A stretch of 42,772 nucleotides of DNA from Bacteroidia bacterium (GTDB taxonomy: Bacteria > Bacteroidota > Bacteroidia > B-17B0 > Aurantibacillaceae), in NCBI GenBank assembly GCA_014378485.1, contig JACMNO010000027.1, positions 1 through 42,772 of the forward strand, written 5' to 3'. Within the stretch, counting starts at the first letter, position 1. Each line of letters starts with the position of its first letter. The position numbers were made by a program, and so were the translations under genes. Below the pieces are notes generated by a model. The model was not told the DNA's origin, did no database searches, and saw nothing but the letters and a program-made list of their open reading frames with translations. Of this stretch, positions 17,814-24,513 are shown in pieces.

Positions 17814-18791
17814 ATGATTTATCTTGATTTTGAAAAGCCGATCCAGGATTTGGAAGAAGAATTAGAGAAGCTGAAAGGGATTGCTGAAAAAAGTAAAGTT
17901 GATATGAGTAAAGGTATCGCCGAAATGGAAACAAAAATCCATGCCAAGCGTGTAGAGATCTTTTCAAATTTAACAGCATGGCAACGTGTACAGGTGAGTC
18001 GGCATCCCGAGAGGCCTTATACTTTAGCATACATTGATCACGTTTCCAGCAGTTCTTTTATTGAGCTGCATGGCGACAGAACAGTAGGTGATGATAAAGC
18101 CATGGTGGGTGGCTTTGGAGATATTGATGGACAAACTGTGATGTTTATTGGTCAGCAAAAAGGAATCAACACCAAGATGCGCCAGATCAGACGTTTTGGT
18201 ATGGCCAACCCTGAAGGCTACCGAAAAGCATTGCGCTTAATGAAAATGGCCGAAAAATTCAACAAACCTATTGTTACTTTCATTGATACACCCGGTGCTT
18301 ATCCGGGATTGGAAGCAGAAGAGCGCGGACAAGGTGAAGCCATTGCACGTAATTTATTAGAGATGGCTCAGTTAAAAGTTCCTGTAATCTGTATCATCAT
18401 TGGCGAAGGAGCCAGCGGTGGTGCGTTAGGCATTGGTATCGGTGATAAAGTATTAATGCTAGAAAACACTTGGTACTCTGTGATTTCCCCGGAATCCTGC
18501 TCTTCCATTTTATGGCGTAGCTGGAGTTTCAAAGAAACCGCAGCTGAAGCGTTGAAATTAACGGCAGATGATATGAGCAAAAACGGATTAATCGATGGTA
18601 TCATCAAAGAACCATTGGGAGGCGTGCATAATGATCACCAGACTATGTTCGCTACTGTTAAAACAGAGATCCTTAAACATTTAGCAACCTTAAAAGCACA
18701 AACACCGGACGAGCGTATTGATGCCCGCATTAAAAAATTCAGTTCTATGGGTGTGGTACATGAACTGGAATCAGAAAATTTTACCGTATAA
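17814..18791 (+). CDS. accA: Acetyl-CoA carboxylase carboxyltransferase subunit alpha
   Basis: AccA with AccD transfers the carboxyl group from carboxy-biotin to acetyl-CoA, giving malonyl-CoA for fatty acid synthesis. The 325-aa protein has the N-terminal coiled segment ([20 protein letters not shown]), [27 protein letters not shown], and the crotonase-fold oxyanion region [15 protein letters not shown] (about residues 197-211) followed by [15 protein letters not shown]. Length is normal. It has its own promoter, and efp follows 23 bp downstream on the same strand. Confidence 0.97.
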   Translation: MIYLDFEKPIQDLEEELEKLKGIAEKSKVDMSKGIAEMETKIHAKRVEIFSNLTAWQRVQVSRHPERPYTLAYIDHVSSSSFIELHGDRTVGDDKAMVGGFGDIDGQTVMFIGQQKGINTKMRQIRRFGMANPEGYRKALRLMKMAEKFNKPIVTFIDTPGAYPGLEAEERGQGEAIARNLLEMAQLKVPVICIIIGEGASGGALGIGIGDKVLMLENTWYSVISPESCSSILWRSWSFKETAAEALKLTADDMSKNGLIDGIIKEPLGGVHNDHQTMFATVKTEILKHLATLKAQTPDERIDARIKKFSSMGVVHELESENFTV

Positions 18792-18814
18792 ATAAAAATT
18801 AAAAACATAAGCAA

Positions 18815-19378
18815 ATGGCAGATACAGGCGATATTAACGTAGGCTCAATTATAAAATTCAATAATGAATTAATGCAGGTAACGGATTGGCAGCACCGTAC
18901 TCCCGGAAATTTACGAGCCTTTTATCAGGCTAAGATGCGAAACTTAATTAACGGCAAACAAATTGAGAACCGTTTTCGTTCAGGTGAATCAGTGGAGATC
19001 GTTCGTGTGGATTTTAAACAAATGCAGTTCATTTATGTAGAAGGAGATTTTGCCGTCGTAATGGATAACGAAACGTTTGAGCAGGTGCATGTACCAATGA
19101 TGTTGTTTGGAGCTTCAGCACAATTCTTAAAAGAAGGTATGGAAGTGAAAATTTCTTTTGAAGGCGATAATGTTATTATAGCAGAAGCACCAACTTTTGT
19201 GGTATGTGAAATCTCTTATGCAGAGCCCGGTATCAAGGGTGATACAGCAACCAACACCTTAAAGCCTGCAACATTGGATTGTGGCGCAACAGTAAGTGTT
19301 CCTTTATTTTGCAACGAAGGAGATTTAGTGAAAGTGGATACTCGCACCGCTACTTATGTAGAACGTGTGAAGAAATAG
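18815..19378 (+). CDS. efp: Elongation factor P with Asn at the tip position
   Basis: EF-P enters the ribosomal E-site region and relieves stalling at polyproline stretches. The 187-aa protein has the three-domain layout: N-terminal KOW-like domain (GSIIKFNNELMQVTDWQHRTPGNLRAFYQAKMRN), the middle OB domain, and the C-terminal OB domain with EPGIKGDTATNTLKPATLDCGATVSVPLFCNEGD. The loop tip reads PGNLRAF, so Asn32 occupies the position of the modified Lys34 of E. coli EF-P (PGKGQAF). Known lysyl or rhamnosyl modification at that residue is therefore impossible. It probably shares the accA promoter. Confidence 0.97.
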   Translation: MADTGDINVGSIIKFNNELMQVTDWQHRTPGNLRAFYQAKMRNLINGKQIENRFRSGESVEIVRVDFKQMQFIYVEGDFAVVMDNETFEQVHVPMMLFGASAQFLKEGMEVKISFEGDNVIIAEAPTFVVCEISYAEPGIKGDTATNTLKPATLDCGATVSVPLFCNEGDLVKVDTRTATYVERVKK

Positions 19379-19417
19379 TTTTTATTGTACCCCATCAGCG
19401 ATAGTATTACTGATTTG

Positions 19418-19449
19418 ACGCCTCAAGAAATTGGGGCGTTTCTTTTTTA
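19418..19449 (+). terminator. Rho-independent terminator after efp
   Basis: ACGCCTC (19418-19424) pairs with GGGGCGT (19433-19439), including one G-T pair, and is followed by TTCTTTTTT. It lies 39 bp downstream of the efp stop. Confidence 0.75.
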
Positions 19450-19476
19450 TTAGTTTCGGTTTATTATTTGTGAGCC

Positions 19477-19500
19477 GTCACCCTGAGCGGAGTCGAAGGG
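19477..19500. repeat. Short CACCCTGAGCGGAGTCGAAGGG-type repeat
   Basis: The sequence beginning GTCACCCTGAGCGGAGTCGA is a short palindromic intergenic repeat type that I recall as very widespread in bacterial genomes. Only one copy is seen here. It precedes the GGGCGTG-type repeat. Confidence 0.4.
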
Positions 19501-19515
19501 AGAAGCAAGACATTT

Positions 19516-19610
19516 GGGCGTGCCGGCACAAAGGAGACAGTGCCCTCGGGCTATCACTGCAATCTTTTTGTAAAGGAACACAAAAAGGATTTTCGTTCTA
19601 TCCCTCACGC
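19516..19610 (+). repeat. GGGCGTG...CCCTCACGC repeat, copy 1
   Basis: It begins GGGCGTGCCGGC and ends ATCCCTCACGC, with an internal hairpin formed by AATCTTTTTGT and ACAAAAAGGATT. Three relatives occur in the window (23441-23531, 37115-37210, 37286-37388). It lies between the convergent efp and ABC ATPase genes and may act as a bidirectional terminator. Confidence 0.65.
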
Positions 19611-19625
19611 AAGCTTTAACGTGTT

Positions 19626-20300
19626 CTACAAAACCTCCAATCTATTCCCCTCCGCCATGGTAACGGAGCGGTTAATATAGGTCTTCATCAGTTCCAGGTC
19701 GTGAGAAGAAACGATGATGAGCTTGCCCTGTTCGGTGCAGAGTTGTTTGAGAACAGAAAATAAATGATGGCGGGAACGGTGATCTAAAAAGGCTGTTGGT
19801 TCATCTAGCACAATAACAGGTGTTTGCTGCGCAAGAGATTTAGCAATCATTACTTTTTGTCGCTGGCCGTCGCTGAGCTCATCGATCAGTTTGTCTTTTA
19901 AAGGAAGGAGGTTCAGTTGCTCCAAAGCTGTTATCACAGTCTGTTCATCGGTGTCGCTTAATTTTCCGAAGATGTTTATGTAGGGTGTTCGGCCCGTGGC
20001 CACTACATCCCACACGCTCAAATTAAATCCGCCAACTTTTTCGGTTATCACCACCGAGAGTTGCTGCGCCAGTTCCTGTGCAGAATACTGCGTGATGCTT
20101 TTGTTATTTAAAGTGATCTCGCCCGAAAGAGGTGTTAAATTTCCCATGAGGGTTTTAATGAAGGTGGATTTGCCAATTCCGTTATCGCCCATTAAGCCAA
20201 CCAGGTCACCCGCATTCAGGCTCATGTTCATGTTACTGAACACGCTCACAGGATGTTTCCCCTTATTGTAACCTATTTCCAGTTGCTTCACGTTTATCAT
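19626..20300 (-). CDS. ABC transporter ATP-binding protein (FecE/BtuD type)
   Basis: A 224-aa ATPase for iron-siderophore, haem or cobalamin import. Walker A is GDNGIGKST (about residues 38-46), the Q-loop region is VVITEKVG, and Walker B is PVIVLDEPTAFLD with a following switch histidine (VSSHD). The signature motif reads LSDGQ instead of LSGGQ, a tolerated variant. It overlaps the permease gene by 4 bp (ATGA), so the two are translationally coupled. The cargo cannot be decided from sequence. Confidence 0.93.
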   Translation of the reverse strand: MINVKQLEIGYNKGKHPVSVFSNMNMSLNAGDLVGLMGDNGIGKSTFIKTLMGNLTPLSGEITLNNKSITQYSAQELAQQLSVVITEKVGGFNLSVWDVVATGRTPYINIFGKLSDTDEQTVITALEQLNLLPLKDKLIDELSDGQRQKVMIAKSLAQQTPVIVLDEPTAFLDHRSRHHLFSVLKQLCTEQGKLIIVSSHDLELMKTYINRSVTMAEGNRLEVL

Positions 20301-21295
20301 CCTACACTCAGTTTTGATTTAAATAATAACCAAATCACAACCGGGGAACCAATGATGGTGGTAACGGTATTGATTGGCAACATCAGCTGGTTGCTCACTA
20401 GCTGGCATATGACATCGGCGGTTAGTACCACGCAGGCACCCAGCAACAAACAAAAAACTAACTGGTGTAAATGATGTGAGGTCTTAAAAAATAAACGAGA
20501 AGCAATAGGAACAGAAATTCCCACAAATGCAATAGGGCCGCAAAATGCCGTGATCACGCCAACCAGCAAGGCCGTGATGATAATGATGGTTACACGTAAA
20601 CGGTTCACATTCACCCCCAGGTTCTGCGCATATTGTTCATTCAGTAAAATGGCATTCAGCGATCTCACCAAAAAAAAGGCGGCAATCACTGCTGCCAAAT
20701 ATACCGGAAGCATGAACCACACATCTTCCATCGTAGTGCTGCCAACACTGCCCATGCCCCACAAAATAAATGTTTTTAAATTATCGGCACTGCTCACAAA
20801 TTCAATAAGTCCCTGTAAAGCGCCTAGTATTTGCCCCAGCATTAACCCAACTAATAAAAGCGTCACGTTGTTTTTGTTTTTCTTCGACACCATTAAAATA
20901 ATGAGCGTCACAAAAAAAGCACCGCCAATGGAAAATAAAGTCACAATGCTTTTTCCCATGAAATAAAATCCGGAGATATTCACAGAGCTAATCAGCATAG
21001 TAGCAATAGCCACAAATAAACTCGCCCCGCTGCTCACACCCAATACATAAGGCCCTGCTAAAGGATTGCGAAACAAACTTTGCATAAGCACACCACACAA
21101 TGCTAAACCTGAACCGGCGATGACAGAAGTTAATGTTTTAGGCAGACGGATGTCGTAAAGGATCGTTTGAAATAAAGGATCCGAATGATCCAAAGAAAAT
21201 AAGTTCACGCTTCCAAAGCATAGGTCGCAGGTGATTAATGCTGCTATGAGCAGTGTTAAATAACCTATCGTTAATATGAAGCGTTGTTTAGTCAA
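20297..21295 (-). CDS. ABC transporter permease (FecCD/BtuC family)
   Basis: A 332-aa inner-membrane permease with about nine to ten transmembrane helices. Family landmarks include DIRLPKTLTSVIAGSGLALCGVLMQSLFRNPLAGPYVLGVSSGASL (about residues 48-92) and the coupling-helix region FCGPIAFVGISVPIASRLFF (about residues 268-287). The partner ATPase gene follows with a 4-bp overlap. The cognate binding-protein gene lies upstream on the same strand but is separated by about 0.96 kb of non-coding repeats. Confidence 0.94.
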   Translation of the reverse strand: MTKQRFILTIGYLTLLIAALITCDLCFGSVNLFSLDHSDPLFQTILYDIRLPKTLTSVIAGSGLALCGVLMQSLFRNPLAGPYVLGVSSGASLFVAIATMLISSVNISGFYFMGKSIVTLFSIGGAFFVTLIILMVSKKNKNNVTLLLVGLMLGQILGALQGLIEFVSSADNLKTFILWGMGSVGSTTMEDVWFMLPVYLAAVIAAFFLVRSLNAILLNEQYAQNLGVNVNRLRVTIIIITALLVGVITAFCGPIAFVGISVPIASRLFFKTSHHLHQLVFCLLLGACVVLTADVICQLVSNQLMLPINTVTTIIGSPVVIWLLFKSKLSVG

Positions 21296-21336
21296 TTTTT
21301 CAAATTTAAGGTTCTTTTTTTACTTTAAATAAAGTT

Positions 21337-22144
21337 TTAGAACTTACTTTCTTTGCCTGGCATGCAAAGAAAGTAACAAAGAAAAATCACCGCTTCTTAA
21401 ATTTATCTCGAAAATTACGAAGCACTTTCCCGCCCGATTTTAGGACCTCGTCCGGCTGGAAAACCCATCCTCAAACAGCCTAAAATCATCGCGCAGATCC
21501 TTGCCGAAAGTGCTTCTATTTTATTCGTTAAATTTAAAAGGCGGATTAAATACAGTCGATGTTTTTTCTTGCTATGTAGGGTTCACTCAAAACGCTGAAA
21601 TAGTAATAGATTCAACTCTTTTAAAGAGTTTACTTTCTTTTTTATGCAAGGCTTTTGCAGAAAATATTTGAAAAGGTTTGCATCATATTGTAGCAAATTT
21701 ATCATATGTTGGTAATGGTGCGGTGGCTTTTGGCGAAAGAGAGCGAACTACGATTTTTTAGGAGGCACTGCGGAGACATTTTGTGCGATAAAAAATGGGA
21801 GTTGATCTTTCGCCTTGGGTTTTTGTTTCTTTTTTGCCAAGCAAAAAGAAAATAAAAAGTAAAATTGACTTATTGAGTGAGCCCTATGTAAGATATAGAC
21901 GCGTTAAAAACTCCGATTGGATGTTTTGAATTAGAAACATGAGCTGGATGAAAACCAGGTTGAAGATCATTCGAAGTGGCGCGGGGATGTGAACGAACGG
22001 TGTGCACTACAATTTTTTTGGGAGTCTTTTGCGCTGTGCGCCCCGAAAAAGATTGGAGTTGGCGTTCGTTCTTGATTTTTCGGTTCTTTTTCATCAAGGA
22101 AAAAGAACAACAGAAACACTATTGGATACTTTTGCAAAAGTATC
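21337..22144. repeat. Structured non-coding repeat unit, copy II (interrupted)
   Basis: Homologous to 16197-16712. It holds hairpin 1 (21344-21376, TTACTTTCTTTG/CAAAGAAAGTAA, perfect 12 bp); the nested stem (21419-21516: GAAGCACTTTC/GAAAGTGCTTC, inside CGATTTTAGG/CCTAAAATC); the second long stem (21991-22071: GAACGAACG/CGTTCGTTC); the hairpin GTTCTTTTTC-ATCAAG-GAAAAAGAAC (22083-22108); and the palindrome GATACTTTTGCAAAAGTATC (22125-22144). It is interrupted by the MITE-like element at 21579-21884. It lies between the ABC binding-protein and permease genes. No gene is credible in 21296-22259. Confidence 0.8.
21579..21884. mobile_element. MITE-like non-autonomous element with TIRs and 6-bp target duplication
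   Basis: The ends are GGGTTCACTCAA (21579-21590) and TTGAGTGAGCCC (21873-21884), inverted repeats matching at 11 of 12 positions. Direct repeats TATGTA flank it at 21573-21578 and 21885-21890. The related unit at 16197-16712 has a single corresponding hexamer (TTTGTG, 16452-16457) and no insert, so it serves as an empty-site reference. Inside is a long stem closed by GGCGAAAGA (21732-21740) and TCTTTCGCC (21806-21814) and a hairpin at 21826-21851. There is no transposase frame. A partial inverted relative is at 1-268. Confidence 0.7.
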
Positions 22145-22259
22145 AAATAAAATTGTTAAGGAGAAAAGTAATCAAGAAGATTAACAGTAAGTAAAAGTTC
22201 TCGATACATTTTTTCGCAAGAGACAGGCAAAAAAACACTCGAACTGACAATTCATTGTC

Positions 22260-23387
22260 TTATTCTATTTTTTTATAATACACAAACTCATGCTCCGGCA
22301 TCAACTGCGGTGAAAAAATTTTGATCAGGTCCGCTAAAACCTCATCGGGATGAGTGATTCCTGTTTCCCAGTAATTGCTGTAACCTTTGGCATTTTGTGT
22401 TTTGTTGTTATTGTAAAGATTTCCTTCCTTAAATGCTTTGAACAACGAATAACGTTCATCATAACTGGCCAGTTCTTTTTTTGTGTTAACGTTATATTGG
22501 TTGAGCCAAAAATCACAGTCTTTGGCTTTGGCATATACCATTTCAAAGGAAAGTGGTGTGCTGCCAACCTTCTGATCATCTTTCCAAAAATAACTGCCAC
22601 CGGCATCGTTTATCAAATTAGCAATGTAGCTTTTGCCGGAAGGCACGTACCAGGCATCTCCGTATTTTATTTCCGTGAGCACGGTTGGTTTGTGTGTATT
22701 CTTTTGAGCAATTGTTTTCAGTTCGCCATAACGTTTTTCAGTGACTGAGAATAAGGAGTCTGCTAAGGCTTCTTTATTAAAAAAACAGGCAAAGAATTTG
22801 ATCCATTCCGCTCTTGCCAAAGGTGTTTCTTCTAAATGATCAATGCTGATAGCGATTGGTAAACTAGATTGCAGGAGTTTTTGATCAATATCGGTTTGCG
22901 GGTTGCCCATACCGAAAGTTAGGAAGAGATCAGGTTTCAGGGCAATGGTTTTTTCAATTTCAATGTGAGGCCCTTTGGATAATTCCATTACTTTATTTTC
23001 TTTCACCTGTTGTTGAATGTAGGGATTGGTATAATAATCCACATTGTCAATGGCCACGATCGCCTGCTCGCAATGAAGTTCCATCAGCATGGTGGTGTAA
23101 ATGGAACTCATGCAGGCCACGCGACTCACCGGAGTTTTAATATAATAAGTATTGCTGTTGTAAGCAGGTTTTTTATTTTGGTAAAGCACAAAGCTGGCTG
23201 TCACCACCGAATCGTTTTTGTTTCCCAATAGTTCCAACACGGTATAGTCAGTGTATTTTTTTATGGCGAAACGTTTGGCATAAGATAATGGAACCGTGGT
23301 TGAATTAGATGCGTGTTCTTTGGTTTCCGGATTATGTGTGCAGGAGAATAAAACTAATAGTGCTAAAAAGAGAAATCTATAAAACAT
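22260..23387 (-). CDS. ABC transporter substrate-binding lipoprotein (FepB/BtuF-like)
   Basis: A 375-aa lipoprotein (MFYRFLFLALLVLFSCTHN, lipidated Cys16) of the helical-backbone metal/siderophore/cobalamin-binding class. It shows RVACMSSIYTTMLMELHCEQAIVAIDN (about residues 89-115), EKTIALKPDLFLTFGM (about residues 148-163) and PSGKSYIANLINDAGGSYFW (about residues 253-272). It lies on the same strand as, and upstream of, the permease and ATPase genes at 19626-21295. The three presumably form one importer, although a repeat block now lies between them. Confidence 0.92.
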   Translation of the reverse strand: MFYRFLFLALLVLFSCTHNPETKEHASNSTTVPLSYAKRFAIKKYTDYTVLELLGNKNDSVVTASFVLYQNKKPAYNSNTYYIKTPVSRVACMSSIYTTMLMELHCEQAIVAIDNVDYYTNPYIQQQVKENKVMELSKGPHIEIEKTIALKPDLFLTFGMGNPQTDIDQKLLQSSLPIAISIDHLEETPLARAEWIKFFACFFNKEALADSLFSVTEKRYGELKTIAQKNTHKPTVLTEIKYGDAWYVPSGKSYIANLINDAGGSYFWKDDQKVGSTPLSFEMVYAKAKDCDFWLNQYNVNTKKELASYDERYSLFKAFKEGNLYNNNKTQNAKGYSNYWETGITHPDEVLADLIKIFSPQLMPEHEFVYYKKIE

Positions 23388-23440
23388 AAGCTAGTATCTG
23401 AGCAGCTAAAATTACATAATTAAATTAATAATAAAGATTT

Positions 23441-23531
23441 GGGCGTGTCCGCGAAAATGCGAACCAGGCTTTCCGTTACAATCTTTTTGCAAGAGGCAGA
23501 CAAAAAGGATTTTCACTGCAATCCTTCACGC
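23441..23531 (+). repeat. GGGCGTG...CCTTCACGC repeat, copy 2
   Basis: It begins GGGCGTGTCCGCG and ends AATCCTTCACGC; AATCTTTTTGC pairs with the inverted CAAAAAGGATT inside. It sits between two minus-strand genes, 10 bp downstream of the histidine kinase stop, and may terminate that operon. Confidence 0.65.
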
Positions 23532-23541
23532 AACTAAAAAA

Positions 23542-24501
23542 TCAAAACTGCAACTGAAAAATACTGCCATTGGGAGAATGATTCAGCGCCTTAATATGAA
23601 CATTATGCAGGTCACAAATACTTTTAACAATGTATAAACCAATGCCGGTGCCTTTTGTCTTGCGGGTATGCTCATTGCCGCTTCGGTAAAATTTATGAAA
23701 GATGGTTTCCTTTTCTTCATCGGGAATTCCGCATCCCTGATCTTTTATTTCCAGTAAAGGTTTATTGTGCAACATTTTTAGCATCACCTCAATGTGAACT
23801 TTGTCGAAAGAATATTTTATAGCATTCTCAATTAAGTTGATGAAGATCGATGGCAGTAGTTCTTTATCTCCTGAATAATAAATATCCTTTTCAATATTTA
23901 TCGTAATCATTTTATTTTCCAGCTGTTCTGCGAAATAACGCTTCACGGTATCTTCTACCAATGCACTAAGATTTATATTTTCTTTCTGAACACTTAAATT
24001 TTTATTTTCAATCTGGTTCGCCATAAGCACATTGTCCACCAGCTTATGCAGGCGACTGGTTTCATTCAGTGCCATGTGTAATAATTCTTTTTGTTTGTCC
24101 CTTTCCAGTTCGTGTTTTAGTAAGGTTTGCAATTGCAGTTTCGTAGCAGCGATTGGAGTTTTTAATTCGTGCGACACGCTCAGGATAAAATTGCTTTTTT
24201 GGGTTGCCAGTTCCTTTTCTTTTCTAATGGATTTCCTTACGTGGAAAACACCGAACAAAAGAATTAATAAGAACACTGTTCCCTCACCAACGATCATATA
24301 TACCTGTGTAATTTTTTTTTCCTGCAACAGGGCAATTTCTCTTAGTATAATTGTGTCATCGCTAGAGGAAAGTGCGGCAATGTTTTGCTTTAAAGAAATA
24401 ATTGCACCAGATTGTTTAACAAGCAGGATTTCCCACCATAAAAATTGCAATACGATGTAAGCAACTAAAATGGAAAATATAAAATTGGTTCGTTTAAACA
24501 C
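23542..24501 (-). CDS. Sensor histidine kinase (orphan)
   Basis: A 319-aa membrane kinase with two transmembrane helices (about residues 8-26 and 66-88) enclosing a short extracytoplasmic loop of about 40 residues. The HisKA domain carries the phospho-acceptor His111 (SVSHELKTPIAATK). The HATPase domain has the N-box INLIENAIKYS (about 221-231), G1 DQGCGIPDEE, F-box FHKFYR and G2 GTGIGLYIVKS (about 284-294). No response regulator is adjacent. It is the last gene of a minus-strand run beginning at 30202, 12 bp after the type B T9SS protein gene, so its signal may relate to those surface proteins. Confidence 0.95.
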   Translation of the reverse strand: MFKRTNFIFSILVAYIVLQFLWWEILLVKQSGAIISLKQNIAALSSSDDTIILREIALLQEKKITQVYMIVGEGTVFLLILLFGVFHVRKSIRKEKELATQKSNFILSVSHELKTPIAATKLQLQTLLKHELERDKQKELLHMALNETSRLHKLVDNVLMANQIENKNLSVQKENINLSALVEDTVKRYFAEQLENKMITINIEKDIYYSGDKELLPSIFINLIENAIKYSFDKVHIEVMLKMLHNKPLLEIKDQGCGIPDEEKETIFHKFYRSGNEHTRKTKGTGIGLYIVKSICDLHNVHIKALNHSPNGSIFQLQF

Positions 24502-24513
24502 GCGTCTTAAAAA

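Noticed and set aside
19431..19619. 62-codon open frame downstream of efp
   Set aside because: It spans the efp terminator and two known-type intergenic repeats; no protein features.
21976..22194. Overlapping short open frames in repeat copy II
   Set aside because: They lie over hairpins and the palindrome, have low-complexity Lys/Phe content, and the frame is not conserved in copy I.
21296..22259. Insertion sequence with transposase between the ABC genes
   Set aside because: No transposase-like frame or DDE/Y1 motif is present; the block consists of hairpin repeats only.
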